From assembly GCF_023282985.1 (NCBI RefSeq), contig NZ_JAGQDC010000021.1, positions 20,608 through 84,607 of the forward strand: a stretch of DNA of 64,000 nt. The letters are read 5' to 3'. Below the pieces are notes generated by a model that saw only the letters and a list, made by a program, of their open reading frames with translations, did not search any database and had not been told where the DNA came from. Numbering within the stretch: position 1 is the stretch's first letter; the number at the start of each line of letters is the position of its first letter. The stretch comes from Serratia silvae (GTDB lineage Bacteria > Pseudomonadota > Gammaproteobacteria > Enterobacterales > Enterobacteriaceae). This document shows positions 1-9,899 of the stretch, piece after piece. The translations under genes and the position numbers were made by a program.

Positions 1-89
1 TCCTCGCTGCGGCCTTCAAGAGCATGCAAATAAAGTATTTTTTCAATGTAGTCTTCCGACGGCTGCACGGTGTCGATCAATGTTGTCAT
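1..89 (-). CDS. Ulx-like protein, N-terminus only (cut by window edge)
   Basis: An open frame starts with ATG at 89 and runs off the left edge. It reads MTTLIDTVQPSEDYIEKILY and about 10 further residues. It lies directly downstream of darB on the same strand, which is where P1 carries ulx, so the name is positional only. A hairpin sits just upstream of the start and its 3' arm (GGGGGCG) is the only purine-rich tract that could serve as ribosome binding site. Confidence 0.5.
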   Translation of the reverse strand, partial: MTTLIDTVQPSEDYIEKILYLHALEGRSE

Positions 90-97
90 ATTCAATA

Positions 98-115
98 CGC
101 CCCCGGTCGGGGGCG
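98..115 (-). promoter_or_regulatory. GC hairpin between darB and the next gene
   Basis: Perfect 7-bp stem CGCCCCC/GGGGGCG with loop GGTC. On the minus strand no T-run follows, so it is a poor terminator. Its 3' arm overlaps the presumed Shine-Dalgarno of the downstream gene, so it may lower that gene's translation or stabilise the darB 3' end. Confidence 0.4.
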
Positions 116-127
116 GCTCCTCTAAAA

Positions 128-3100
128 TTAGCGGTATTCAGCGATCACGGCCATAACGTCTGCCAGGTCATGTGTTGCGGGGATAATCCACCAACTGCCC
201 ATGAATTCCATGCCCGCCCGTTTACCATTCAAATATTTAGCCCCAAAATCGTCTTTAAGTCTATCCTTGGCCTGATACAGCGCGCCGCCGATGCCGTCGC
301 TGTCTTGGAATGCATAGGCTTCATCCGGGCCATAGCTGTACTTGTTTGCGGCCTTGCCGCCCACCAGCGGCTGTGTATTTTTGCGCACTGTGATGGTGTC
401 GGTACTGGTCGAGGCCTCGGCTACTTCCGTCGCTTCAGCCTTGCGGGCCTCCTTCGCAGCTTCAACGGCTTTCGTTTCAGCCTGGGCCTCTTCTGCGGTG
501 ATCAGCCCGGCCATAACCTTCAGTTTCAGCATGAGGCCGTCGTGATCTTCATTGGCAGCGCTAAACGCGGCATCGATACGGGCGATCATGTCCTTCATCG
601 CATCGCCGCCGTTGAACGCCGCCTCTGTGATGCTTTCTTTGTCCACCAGCCCCATGATCACTGCATGTGCGAACATCGCCGCCAGGCCATATTCCTCATA
701 TTTGACAGATCCCCCCATCCGGCTGCGGTACGCCGACGAAAATACGCGGGAAGAAGGCGAAAATGTCTGAGCCACTTCATACACTTCTGTCACTGGCAGG
801 CCGAGATTATCCAAATACTCCAACCAGGTGGCGTGAGCAACGTCCTTCGCTTTCTGGATCACCCGATCGTTGTGCTCCTGCACCTTCTGCCGGAACGCTG
901 CTTCCAGCACCGGCTGAAATGCTTCGGTATTGCGGTACTGGCCTGGAATGTAGTCCGTTTTATAGATACTCAACACATTGCCCATGTATTGGCCTGCGTC
1001 ATAACTGCCCAGGATCATGTATTGGCCATACTGCTCCGGATTATTGCCGTTGAAATCCCAACGTCGAAAGTCAGTTTTATCGATAGCCTGCGCAACGTGC
1101 GCCGCAACGATCTCGTTGATAGCACTGGCGCTGGCGATCTCTCCGTAATTGCTGATCTCCGTGCGCCATTCCCGGCCGAAAAGCGCAATCAGGAAAGGTT
1201 CAATGTTCCTGGTACCGCCATCCGACCGGCACCAGCTGGCCACTGCGGTTTTCAACACATCATCTTGGGTATCTGGATACACAACACGCTCGGCATTAGC
1301 CTGTAGCCAGTTGCGGCCATCCGCCGAAATCCCCCTGGACGAAGCGGAAATCATGCCACGCGCTATCAGTTTGCCTTCATCATTCCGGTATACGACGCTG
1401 CTATCACTCAAAACCAGCCAGCCGTTGGCCAGGTATTTAGCAAACTCCGCTTTTGACATCCGTTCAGCAATACTGTGGCTGTAATGGCCAACGGCCGCCC
1501 ATGCTCTCAATGAGGCCTCCGCCTCTGGCACATCACTGTCCTCCCCCAGGTCGCTCAGGTTTATCGGTATGTTGGCCATCAGCGAGTCGAGCGTTTCCCC
1601 CTCGAAAAAAATGACATCAGCTATTGCCGTGCCGGTATCAATGTCGATCTTTGTCAGCCGTACGTATGCCTTACTTCTTGGGGATCTTTTGTAGATGCCA
1701 CCACGTTTGAACATGCGACCGGCCGCAGACTGCGCATAGAGATCTCCGTGGGTCAGGATATCGACGTCGACGTTCAATAAACCGGCCTCTATGGCCCTTT
1801 CTATTTCTGGCTTCAGCTGCTTGATGCGATCAGCTGCTTTACGCGTACGTGACATAACCCGCTCTAAACGAGTGACCTTTTTGTTTTGGTCTTGAAGATC
1901 TTGTAACGCGTAATTCACTAGTTTTCGAGAACTATCCTCCATGTAGGTTCCAATGCTCGCTTGCAGCTTTTTACGTGCATCATCAAGTCTTGTCGTGGCG
2001 GCTGCCTGCTGGTTTTTGGCACCTGTTAGGTTGTTCTCTAGGCTCCACAGACTGGTTTTATCTGCGTGGCTCATCTTGAGGAACTCGGACAAGTTAGCTT
2101 CAGCACGCTGCCGGGATTTTTCACGCGCAACCGCTTCAGCTTTGCGGCGGGCCTCCGCCACCAGGCGCGCATATTCCTCCGGATCGGCCGCCAGCAACAA
2201 GCGCATTTCGTCCTGGCTGTTGGCGTCAGCGTTTGACATCCGGGCCTTATCAGACGTCATGATCTCGGTGATCCAGTCCTTTTTACGCTTCAGCGTATCG
2301 AGGCGGAATTCATCGAATGAACCCTTACCGCAGTAGTAATAGACCTTCACCGAACTGGCTTTTGAACCCACTCGCGCACCGCGCCCATTGCGCTGATCAA
2401 TACTGGCTGGCGTCCAGGGCAGAGTCAGATGGTGAACACCACCGGTACCGTGGTGCAGGTTAATGCCCACCTCGGCCTTTTTATTACAGATCAGAATACG
2501 CGTCCGGCCTTCGTTATAGTTGGCGGCGATCTGCTCCAGTCCTCCCAACGAGATTTCGGACACACTGGCCACATACTCATCAAAAGCTTCTTTAGCCTGG
2601 TAGTACGCCGCCAGCTCGGTATCAGTTGCGTCTTCCTTCGGCTCCGTCGGCTCTTTGACTGCTTTCGGCCCCTTCCCTTTCTTACCGGCTTCAGAAACCG
2701 TTGTGGCGTTTAGGATGCCAAACTCGGCTATATCCATTCCGAGGGCGCTGGCCAACACCCGCGCTAACTTGCCGTGCTGGGTCTTCTCATCGGTGAATAT
2801 GATCTGCTTACCGGCTTTCAGCCCGCCTTTGAGATTCTCCACCAGCGCGCTGTACTTCGGCGGGATCGGATGCGAAATGTCGGTTGATAGCAGACCTGCT
2901 TTGCTGAGGCGTTTCAGTACCTCACCCTCTGCCGCGTCGGCAACAATCAACTGCACATACCGGCTAGTGGTTGTGATACGTGGGTTTACTTCCACCCGTT
3001 CTACGGCGGTGGCCACCACGTCGCTCTCGTCGTCACGCTGGCCAACAAACTGCGGCAATGACTCCACCAGCTGTGCCACGGCATCCGCTTTGTCTGCCGG

Positions 3101-6100
3101 GAAACGGAAAGTCATCTGGCGGTGGTAAACGTCTGGATCGAAACAAACACGATCCATGTCGCGGATGATGGAGAAGATGGAGTCTTTTTCTTCCTCTTCC
3201 CCTTCCGCGTCTACCCCTTTTGACAAGGCATCAGCACGCTTTCGAAGCTGTTCGTAAACAACCGCCTGTTCGTCGGTCATCGGAACAACAACGTTGCTTT
3301 CATCGAGCTCCGGGATCTTCACCGTGTCGGAGACGTCTTTAGCCGTCTTCAGCACTGTCCAGCGGTGGAATATACCGCGCAGGCCGTCCAGGTTCTTGAA
3401 GCCCACCAGCCCTTGCTTGCTCTCTACCTCGCCGGAAATCTTCTGTACCGTCACCTGATCGGTCTGACCGAATACCTTGACGAAATCATCCGGTGTCAGT
3501 ATCCCCATGCGCTGCCACTCTTCGCTGCTGACGACGTGTGACAGCATGTTGAAGGCATCGATAGGCGAGTTAACCAGCGGTGTAGCGGTCAGTAATACTG
3601 CGCCGCGCCCGTTGTTGTTTTTGGAGACGTAAGAGGTTTTTAGCGCCATATCCCGTGCGGTTTTCGCCACGGGGCTGGTTGGTAGGTATGCGAGCTGGGA
3701 GGCCTCACGGCCAGAGGCATAGCTGTTGCGGTAATTATGGCCCTCATCGACAATTATGCTGTCAAAATGCATATCCTCGAAGTACGGATAATCATGCTTT
3801 TTGTCGGTACCGGTATTACTGGCCTTGGCCAGTATGCTGTTGCGCTTCGCCGCGTCGCGGTGTTTTGTGCCCAACAAATTGACACGGCCCACTTGGGCTT
3901 CGGCAAACAGTACATCACGGGCATGCTCTTTGACCGTTTCCGGGCGCAGCGGGATAGCCGCGAATTGCTCCTTCGTCAATAGAACAGATCGGTAATTGGA
4001 CATTGGGATCATGTTCATCCGCTCTTTCACCGTTTCCGCTGAAGCCAGTTTCACAGCGTTACGATAGATCGGCTTCCCTGTGGTCGGGTTAATTGCCGGT
4101 TCCCCGTTCTCATCGAGCACCGGAACCCGCATTACGTTACCGTCATCACCCAATACCTCATCGAGGCCGACAAACAGGATCTGCGACAAAGCGGCTTTGT
4201 CGTAGAAGTCCTGCGCTTCGTGATACCAGTTTTCAAGCACTGACTTCGGTACCACGTTGGCTGTGCGCTTGCTCCGCCCGTTCTCGAAGTTGTACGCTTC
4301 CAGCGCCAGGCCTACTGTGGATTTACCCAGGCCGGTACCAAACCCGGAGATCCCCCGGCCGTCTTCCGACAGGCGGCGTACTTCAGCGTTCTGGTACTTG
4401 AATGGGATGCGGTTGCCCGAGATCCCGCTAAGATTCAATGGCTCTTCGCTGTGACTGAAGGGAATGTAGGCGTTGAACGAGTCGTTGTATTGCTGCGTCA
4501 GGGACGGTAGGGAGTCGTGCTTGCGCACCCACTGGTTAAAATCGGCTTCCAGGGCACGGATGCTGTCGAGGTACTGATCAGCATTAACGCCGCGTGGCTT
4601 AACGCCATTCAGGTAGTTTTCAAACTGATCCAGGAATCCATCACTGTTACGCACGCGCTTATAAACGTACTCAACAACGCCGGTTTCCTTGTTCCTGGTT
4701 TTAACGGTTTTATAGCGGTAGCCGGTGAATACCCCGTCCTTACCTTTGTAGCCATCCTCAGACACCAGCTCGCCATTCTCTACCTGGACGCTTTGTATGT
4801 ACTTCAGGTCGCCGTAGCCGCGCTCATGCAGGAATTCTTGGATAATGCTCCGGTCGAGCCAGCGATCGTTCAGCGAAAAGTCGATATCGTCCGATTTAGT
4901 CCATTTCCGGCGTGCTTTGATCTCTGCCAGTTGCCGGTGATAGTTGTCTTTTACCGCCCCGTCCGGTGTCCCATCCAGCGCGCCAAGCAGCTGGCTATTG
5001 AGTATGCCAATATCGCCGCTCGTCGCCCGATCCATGGGCATCAACGTGCCGTCTGGCTGTACCGCTATGCCGTCTTTCGTGGCCAACAAGCTCAGTAACT
5101 CGGTATCACTGGCGGGCAGCTCCCCGGCGAACGCATTACGGAATGACTGAAGCTCAATAGGATCCAGGTCGATTTGGTTAAAGAGGTAGCGTATTACCTG
5201 TTCATGATCGGTATCGTCGTAGGCCTTCGTGTTCCCTTTATCCAAATCCCCGCGCAGCAGCGCCGACAGTTCGCCGTCTTTTGTCACGCTCGCTTTGAAC
5301 ACCAGCCAACCGGCGGCACCATCTCCGGACACCCTGGCAGAACGCCCGGCATGCGGGTTGCCGCGTGCGAGAACCTCCTCGCTCACCATGCGTTGTGCAT
5401 CGGCCAGCTCCCGGTCGAGGGCTTCAGCCTGCCAGCCGGTGGCGATCTTGTCCTGGACGTTCTTGATGTAGACGCCGATCAATGATCCCCGCAGCACGCG
5501 CTCACGCATTGCAGGCTTTTGGCGCATGGCAAAATCAATAACGCTGTGATATTCGTTGGCTATCGCGCCGGGGAAATCTAACCAGGTAGATTCCAGCTGC
5601 GCCGGTGTGAGAGATAAGAGGCCTTCGACGCTGGTGGCCCGCTGCGCCAGATCGTTATAGCTCTTCGCCCCATATTTTGCGGCATCGATGTCGCCGTAGT
5701 TGGCCGAGTCATCCACCAGCCATTGCCCGCCGATGAACTCATACCAAACGCCGGAAAACAGCCGCTTTTCACCCTCGCTGGCGGTGGCCACTTCAGGCTC
5801 GGAAAGAGACAACAGATCCCAATTGATCCGGCTCTCAAACTTTTTGGCCAACGCGGTTTTGATCGCGGCCCCGTTCACCATCCCGTCGGGCTTAACCACC
5901 ATCCGGGCAAATTTATCCTTACCGACCGTGGTCATCTCGCCGTGGACAAATCGGCGGCCGTCGCGATCAAACCACTTGCCCCGGATAAACGTGTCCCACA
6001 AGACGTTGGCTTCCTCCAGCACGCTGTCCTTCTCATGCATGATCCGTTCGGTCATCTCTTCGGAGTGCTTGCGCAGTACCCACACATCAACAACCGTTGC

Positions 6101-6907
6101 TGTGCCGCTATTCTCGAACGTGCCGGACGGTAGCCGGTGCGCGCCCAGGAACTCGGCTTTTCTGGATACCTTCTCCCGTAATTTTCTGTCAGACGTGTTG
6201 TGTGTCAGGCCGTTGGGCACGATCAGGCAAATCAAGCCGCCGTATCGCACTTTGTCGATCGGGCGCAGCACAAAATACCCGGCTAAGGACTCGTCTTTGT
6301 AAACCGTATCAAGTTCGGCAAATTTGCCACGGCTCTGGCCAAACGGCACGTTGCCAACGCAGTGATCAAAGCTGTTATCAGGAGTGACGCGGGCCAGCGA
6401 TTCGAAAGCGTTGATGTTCACCGCGTCTTCGGGGTGCAGCAGCCGGTTAATCCGGCCGGATACTTCGCTGATCTCGGCCGACTGCATGATGACGCCGGTG
6501 GGTTTCGTTTCCTGGAATACGCCGGTACCGGCGGAAGGTTCCAAGACCATGCCCCCGGCCACGCCGTAGGCATCCAGCAGATCCCAGATCCCTTCGGTCA
6601 CAGACTGTGGGGTGTAATATTCGTACTCGCTGCCGCCGATCCCGCCCTCGCCGGTGTACCTGGCCAAGATGCTACGTTGTTCCTCGGTAAGCTCGGCACC
6701 ATCCGGCAAGCTATCCAATAGCGCCAGCGCCGCCTGGTTCGCCTCCTTCCTTTCGCGCTCGATGCTCACGCCCGGCCGTTTTTCAACACCAAACACCGCA
6801 GGTTTACGGCGTGCAGTAATAGCCCGGATGACCCGGATTATCTGTTTTACAGACGTTGTAGTCCGTAGCGCCGGAATAATATCCGGCCGATCATTTCCTG
6901 CTCTCAT
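128..6907 (-). CDS. darB: DarB-like antirestriction methyltransferase/helicase
   Basis: 2259 residues, almost the length of P1 DarB, an internal head protein that is injected with the DNA and protects it in cis from type I restriction. The N-terminal part is an N6-adenine methyltransferase: SAM motif EPSAGTGVF (123-131) and GNVPFG (185-190, the NPPF-type catalytic motif). The middle is a superfamily 2 helicase: Walker A GFGTGLGKS (about 855), DEGH box (about 1052), TATPL (about 1105) and motif VI QRNGRGARVG (about 1507). The C-terminal 700 residues are coiled-coil rich and of unknown role. Residues 16-40 (TTTSVKQIIRVIRA then RRK) resemble the N-terminus of the DdrB-like protein at 14240-17173. 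It is read divergently from the portal gene. Confidence 0.93.
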   Translation of the reverse strand: MRAGNDRPDIIPALRTTTSVKQIIRVIRAITARRKPAVFGVEKRPGVSIERERKEANQAALALLDSLPDGAELTEEQRSILARYTGEGGIGGSEYEYYTPQSVTEGIWDLLDAYGVAGGMVLEPSAGTGVFQETKPTGVIMQSAEISEVSGRINRLLHPEDAVNINAFESLARVTPDNSFDHCVGNVPFGQSRGKFAELDTVYKDESLAGYFVLRPIDKVRYGGLICLIVPNGLTHNTSDRKLREKVSRKAEFLGAHRLPSGTFENSGTATVVDVWVLRKHSEEMTERIMHEKDSVLEEANVLWDTFIRGKWFDRDGRRFVHGEMTTVGKDKFARMVVKPDGMVNGAAIKTALAKKFESRINWDLLSLSEPEVATASEGEKRLFSGVWYEFIGGQWLVDDSANYGDIDAAKYGAKSYNDLAQRATSVEGLLSLTPAQLESTWLDFPGAIANEYHSVIDFAMRQKPAMRERVLRGSLIGVYIKNVQDKIATGWQAEALDRELADAQRMVSEEVLARGNPHAGRSARVSGDGAAGWLVFKASVTKDGELSALLRGDLDKGNTKAYDDTDHEQVIRYLFNQIDLDPIELQSFRNAFAGELPASDTELLSLLATKDGIAVQPDGTLMPMDRATSGDIGILNSQLLGALDGTPDGAVKDNYHRQLAEIKARRKWTKSDDIDFSLNDRWLDRSIIQEFLHERGYGDLKYIQSVQVENGELVSEDGYKGKDGVFTGYRYKTVKTRNKETGVVEYVYKRVRNSDGFLDQFENYLNGVKPRGVNADQYLDSIRALEADFNQWVRKHDSLPSLTQQYNDSFNAYIPFSHSEEPLNLSGISGNRIPFKYQNAEVRRLSEDGRGISGFGTGLGKSTVGLALEAYNFENGRSKRTANVVPKSVLENWYHEAQDFYDKAALSQILFVGLDEVLGDDGNVMRVPVLDENGEPAINPTTGKPIYRNAVKLASAETVKERMNMIPMSNYRSVLLTKEQFAAIPLRPETVKEHARDVLFAEAQVGRVNLLGTKHRDAAKRNSILAKASNTGTDKKHDYPYFEDMHFDSIIVDEGHNYRNSYASGREASQLAYLPTSPVAKTARDMALKTSYVSKNNNGRGAVLLTATPLVNSPIDAFNMLSHVVSSEEWQRMGILTPDDFVKVFGQTDQVTVQKISGEVESKQGLVGFKNLDGLRGIFHRWTVLKTAKDVSDTVKIPELDESNVVVPMTDEQAVVYEQLRKRADALSKGVDAEGEEEEKDSIFSIIRDMDRVCFDPDVYHRQMTFRFPADKADAVAQLVESLPQFVGQRDDESDVVATAVERVEVNPRITTTSRYVQLIVADAAEGEVLKRLSKAGLLSTDISHPIPPKYSALVENLKGGLKAGKQIIFTDEKTQHGKLARVLASALGMDIAEFGILNATTVSEAGKKGKGPKAVKEPTEPKEDATDTELAAYYQAKEAFDEYVASVSEISLGGLEQIAANYNEGRTRILICNKKAEVGINLHHGTGGVHHLTLPWTPASIDQRNGRGARVGSKASSVKVYYYCGKGSFDEFRLDTLKRKKDWITEIMTSDKARMSNADANSQDEMRLLLAADPEEYARLVAEARRKAEAVAREKSRQRAEANLSEFLKMSHADKTSLWSLENNLTGAKNQQAAATTRLDDARKKLQASIGTYMEDSSRKLVNYALQDLQDQNKKVTRLERVMSRTRKAADRIKQLKPEIERAIEAGLLNVDVDILTHGDLYAQSAAGRMFKRGGIYKRSPRSKAYVRLTKIDIDTGTAIADVIFFEGETLDSLMANIPINLSDLGEDSDVPEAEASLRAWAAVGHYSHSIAERMSKAEFAKYLANGWLVLSDSSVVYRNDEGKLIARGMISASSRGISADGRNWLQANAERVVYPDTQDDVLKTAVASWCRSDGGTRNIEPFLIALFGREWRTEISNYGEIASASAINEIVAAHVAQAIDKTDFRRWDFNGNNPEQYGQYMILGSYDAGQYMGNVLSIYKTDYIPGQYRNTEAFQPVLEAAFRQKVQEHNDRVIQKAKDVAHATWLEYLDNLGLPVTEVYEVAQTFSPSSRVFSSAYRSRMGGSVKYEEYGLAAMFAHAVIMGLVDKESITEAAFNGGDAMKDMIARIDAAFSAANEDHDGLMLKLKVMAGLITAEEAQAETKAVEAAKEARKAEATEVAEASTSTDTITVRKNTQPLVGGKAANKYSYGPDEAYAFQDSDGIGGALYQAKDRLKDDFGAKYLNGKRAGMEFMGSWWIIPATHDLADVMAVIAEYR

Positions 6908-6913
6908 AGCTCA

Positions 6914-6970
6914 ACTAAAACTCACATCCATTAGGGTTAAATAATTGACACTAAACGTTGTGAGTTTTAA
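6914..6970. promoter_or_regulatory. Divergent late promoter region (darB / portal)
   Basis: AAAACTCAC (6917-6925, plus) and its inverse GTGAGTTTT (6960-6968) flank an AT-rich centre TTAAATAATTGACA. Each copy points at one of the two late genes. The same AACTCAC box precedes other late operons in this window (10742, 21336, 26049, 29019, 40949, 46809 region). P1 late promoters use a -10 box plus an activator (Lpa) site around -22; assigning these boxes to that function is inference. Confidence 0.6.
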
Positions 6971-6972
6971 TC

Positions 6973-8631
6973 GTGAAGAAGCCTTCCAAGATGAGTCCTG
7001 TAAACATACTGCGCCGCATGATGGGCGGGCACGATGACGGGGATAATATCTCGAATGTGATCGCCACCGGCGGCGGCAGAAATGTCGTTTCCCGTACGCT
7101 AATGCCGACGGTTATCGATGACCAGGGAACCGGCTTATCAAGTGCCGGTGATACCGTCAGCGCAGGTACAACGCTGCCAACAGATCGTTTGGCCCGGTAC
7201 GCCCTCTTTGACCAGATGTCCAGATCACCAACGCTATCTGCCGCGCTCAATATCCACGTATCGCACGCCCTCGCCCAGGACAAAAAAAGCGGCATGTGTT
7301 TTAACCTGGCACCGCTTGATCCAGGCGACAAAGAAACGTCCAATCGCTGTAGCGAGATCATCAACGATATCGGGGAGATGCTGAATACCGGCCTGCCATC
7401 ATGGGCGCTAAATATGGCCATCTTCGGTGTGAGCTACATCCGGCCCTATGCGCAAGACAGGAAAGGCATCACAAGCCTGGAGTCCAGTTACTATACCTTG
7501 CCTCACCTCATCACCGAATATGAGCGTGGTGGCGAGCTGGCGGCGTTTTCTGGCGATTATTTTGTTGACCCAACAACAAACCAACGCGTTTTGGCCAAAC
7601 CCTGGGAACTAGTGTCAATGAAGGTTCCCTACTGGACGCCGGACATTAACAACCGGCCGATGAACACCGGCACCATGGGTTACTCATTGCTGGGGGATCC
7701 GTCACAGCGGGCGCTGATTGAGACGCAAAACTACGGGACGTCGTTCCTGGAGTACAGCTACGAGTCCTTTGTTAACCTTTGCGACGCCTTACGGGCGCTG
7801 AAAGCCACCAGGAACAATGCCGCCAAGATTGACCGGCTGATCGCCATCACCACAAGCAACCTCGATCCCGTTAATGCCGCAGCCTACACCCGAAACGTTG
7901 GCCAATCACTGAAGCGCAGCTCGGAAGAGATCTCTCGCAACTCACGCAACAGCAACGTTATGCCCACCGTGTATAACCATCTAATTCCGATCATGGGAGA
8001 CGGCAAAGGGGGCATAACGATGGACACGCAGCTGATCCCGGCCGACATTAACGGCATTGAGGACGTTATGTTTCATCTCCGCCAGTTGTGCTCCACTGTT
8101 GGTACCGACTCCACAATGTTGGGTTGGGCAGATCAAATGGCCGGAGGCCTCGGCGAAGGCGGTTGGCAACAGACGGCGATACAGTCAGCGCAACGAAGCT
8201 TTTGGATCCGCCAGGCCGCCAGCACCTTCCTGTACCGCACGATCGATATTCACTGCGCGTACAAATATGGCAAGGTCTATCAGCAAAACCAACGGCCGTT
8301 CCGCATCGAATTCAACTCCGTGAACACTGCCCTGCAGGCGGAAGCAAACCGCGAACAAGAGAGCCGCGCAAACTACGTTTCGGTGGTTGTCAGCATTCTC
8401 GATGCAATCCAGAACAATGCTCGCATGGCTGGCTCCCCTGCTCTGATGAATCTACTGTTCGGCGAAATGCTACAGATGAACAACGATACTATCTCGAAAA
8501 TCTACAGCGAGCTGGCGAACTCCGAGCCGGATGATCCGATGATGGAAAGCGCCAGGCGCGGGAATGTTGGCCTGAACGATCTTTCGCGGGATGATTTGCT
8601 GACGGTCTTCAGAAGTGTGATGGGCGAATAG
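6973..8631 (+). CDS. prt: Portal protein (Prt-like)
   Basis: About 550 residues. It occupies the prt position of P1, divergent from darB, and has the look of a large portal: a long alpha-rich N-terminal half, a middle with a TSNLDPVNAAAYTRNVGQ stretch and a helical C-terminus. The portal forms the dodecameric DNA gate at the head vertex and docks the PacA/PacB terminase. The GTG at 6973 has no clear Shine-Dalgarno; ATG at 6991 (MSPVNILRR) is an alternative start. Near the C-terminus PMMES (522-526) resembles the AMLES motif of other head proteins and may be a protease site. Confidence 0.8.
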   Translation: MKKPSKMSPVNILRRMMGGHDDGDNISNVIATGGGRNVVSRTLMPTVIDDQGTGLSSAGDTVSAGTTLPTDRLARYALFDQMSRSPTLSAALNIHVSHALAQDKKSGMCFNLAPLDPGDKETSNRCSEIINDIGEMLNTGLPSWALNMAIFGVSYIRPYAQDRKGITSLESSYYTLPHLITEYERGGELAAFSGDYFVDPTTNQRVLAKPWELVSMKVPYWTPDINNRPMNTGTMGYSLLGDPSQRALIETQNYGTSFLEYSYESFVNLCDALRALKATRNNAAKIDRLIAITTSNLDPVNAAAYTRNVGQSLKRSSEEISRNSRNSNVMPTVYNHLIPIMGDGKGGITMDTQLIPADINGIEDVMFHLRQLCSTVGTDSTMLGWADQMAGGLGEGGWQQTAIQSAQRSFWIRQAASTFLYRTIDIHCAYKYGKVYQQNQRPFRIEFNSVNTALQAEANREQESRANYVSVVVSILDAIQNNARMAGSPALMNLLFGEMLQMNNDTISKIYSELANSEPDDPMMESARRGNVGLNDLSRDDLLTVFRSVMGE

Positions 8632-8684
8632 CCATGGCCAAGGGGCCGCTGGTGGCCTTTTGCCAAATATCAGGCATAAAAAAA

Positions 8685-8698
8685 CCCGCTGAGGCGGG
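8685..8698 (-). terminator. Rho-independent hairpin after prt
   Basis: Stem CCCGC/GCGGG with loop TGAG, preceded on the plus strand by seven A. The T-run is therefore on the minus strand, so it would stop leftward transcription before it enters the antisense of prt; it may also protect the prt mRNA end. Confidence 0.6.
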
Positions 8699-8725
8699 CT
8701 GAGTGATCCCCAACTCCTGGCATTC

Positions 8726-8762
8726 TGTACATCCTTGCATCCCCCCAAATTAGCTGTACAAT
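8726..8762 (+). promoter_or_regulatory. phd-doc promoter and Phd operators
   Basis: TTGCAT (8735-8740) and TACAAT (8757-8762) are separated by 16 bp. Two TGTACA palindromes (8726-8731 and 8755-8760) flank and overlap it. P1 Phd represses its operon through two short palindromes of similar core (GTGTACAC), so autoregulation of the same kind is expected. Confidence 0.65.
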
Positions 8763-8792
8763 TGACATGAACAAGTGAAAGAAGGGGGTTCT

Positions 8793-9014
8793 ATGAACAG
8801 TTATACATACAGCAATGCTCGGGAAAATCTTGCTGCAATCCTTGATATGGCGGCGACTGGCGAGCCCGTTGAAGTCACTCGGCGAAATGGTGAATCAGCA
8901 GTGGTTGTGAGCAAAACCGAGTTTGAGCGTTATCGCAAAGCAGCGCTCGATGCTGAATTTGCCGAGATCATGCAGACTCACGGCACGGCGTACACGGAAC
9001 TTTCAAAACGATGA
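8793..9014 (+). CDS. phd: Phd-like antitoxin
   Basis: 73 residues, the length of P1 Phd, starting MNSYTYSNARENLAAIL after a strong AAGGGGG ribosome site. The N-terminal half is the DNA-binding Phd/YefM fold (ARENLAAILDMAATGEPVEVTRR); the C-terminal AALDAEFAEIMQT helix is nearly the P1 sequence AALDAEFASLFDT that wraps the Doc active site. It neutralises Doc and represses the operon. Its stop overlaps the doc start (ATGA), giving coupled translation. Loss of the plasmid leaves the stable toxin and kills segregants. Confidence 0.95.
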   Translation: MNSYTYSNARENLAAILDMAATGEPVEVTRRNGESAVVVSKTEFERYRKAALDAEFAEIMQTHGTAYTELSKR

Positions 9015-9394
9015 AATTAGTCAGTTCACAGGAAGTGATCGAGTTTCATGACCTCTTAATCTCGCGTGATGGTGGCGTTCCAGGCATGGCCGAACCTGGC
9101 CGCGCCGATGCCATCATTCACCGGGTGTTAAACATGCATCATTACGAAGGTGTAACGGACATTTACGATCTGGCCGCCGTATATCTGGTAGCCATCGCAC
9201 GCGGTCACATCTTCAACGATGCGAACAAACGAACGGCGCTGTTTGTCGCTCAAGTTTTTTTGAAGCGCAATGGCGTACAAATAATTAGTTCACGGATTTC
9301 GTTTGATGAAATGCAAATCATCGCGGTCAACGCTGCAACTGGTGAATATACCTGGAAGACAGTTTCCGACAATCTAAAGGCGATAATCCTTTAA
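9011..9394 (+). CDS. doc: Doc-like toxin (Fic-fold kinase of EF-Tu)
   Basis: 127 residues (P1 Doc is 126). The Fic-type motif GHIFNDANKRTAL is intact. Doc uses this motif to phosphorylate EF-Tu and halt translation, with Phd as inhibitor. The N-terminal GGVPGMAEPGRADAIIHRVL also matches P1 Doc closely. It is translationally coupled to phd. All expected catalytic residues (His, Phe, Asn/Asp, Lys, Arg) are present, so the toxin is probably active. Confidence 0.95.
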   Translation: MKLVSSQEVIEFHDLLISRDGGVPGMAEPGRADAIIHRVLNMHHYEGVTDIYDLAAVYLVAIARGHIFNDANKRTALFVAQVFLKRNGVQIISSRISFDEMQIIAVNAATGEYTWKTVSDNLKAIIL

Positions 9395-9411
9395 AACAGA
9401 AGGAATTGAAC

Positions 9412-9744
9412 ATGGCAAAAGTCAGATTTGAAAACTCATTAAATAAAATGATTTTTGAAATTCGCGGACACGAATCATTTTCAGAAATGGAAACTGCATT
9501 GCTTGAACATTGTGAGGAAACAATGGGGGAAAACTCCCCTGATATCGTGGTGGAGCACCCAGTGTATTATAAGCATTTCATTAACGATAAAATATCATTT
9601 GAGCATATAGGCTATGTGCAATTAGGGATAGATCAGGATGATTGTTATACCGTTAAGCATCTGACATTAGACCGTAAAAAACTCAAAAACCATTGGCACC
9701 CTTTTTATTTCTACAAAGGGGAATGTGAATACGGACTCAAGTAA
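9412..9744 (+). CDS. Unknown small protein after phd-doc
   Basis: 110 residues, ATG at 9412 after AAGGA. Not recognised. It is AT-rich relative to its neighbours and rich in acidic, aromatic and His residues (VVEHPVYYKHF, HWHPFYFYKGE), with no membrane segment or signal peptide. It starts 18 bp after doc and is probably read from the same promoter; low GC suggests it is acquired cargo. A third member of the addiction operon is possible but there is no direct evidence. Confidence 0.6.
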   Translation: MAKVRFENSLNKMIFEIRGHESFSEMETALLEHCEETMGENSPDIVVEHPVYYKHFINDKISFEHIGYVQLGIDQDDCYTVKHLTLDRKKLKNHWHPFYFYKGECEYGLK

Positions 9745-9858
9745 GCGCATTATTTTTACTTGCTACAATGCTGACATAATCCGCCCTCAATGCGCCGATG
9801 CGGTCGCTGAACTGCTGGCAAACCGTCCCACGTAATCCCCGCCCCCCATCATATGAAT

Positions 9859-9876
9859 AAGGCCCGTTTGGGCCTT
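9859..9876 (+). terminator. Hairpin after the phd-doc operon
   Basis: Perfect stem AAGGCCC/GGGCCTT with loop GTTT. It lies between the convergent ends of the phd-doc operon (plus) and the small minus-strand genes. Only a short TTC follows, so termination may be partial. Confidence 0.5.
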
Positions 9877-9899
9877 CTATGGGTTCCAAGCGGGGTTAT

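Noticed and set aside
80..1306. 408-codon plus-strand frame opposite darB
   Set aside because: Antisense to conserved DarB coding sequence, Cys/His-rich composition typical of a shadow frame, no ribosome site. The many other plus-strand frames across 128-6907 were rejected for the same reason.
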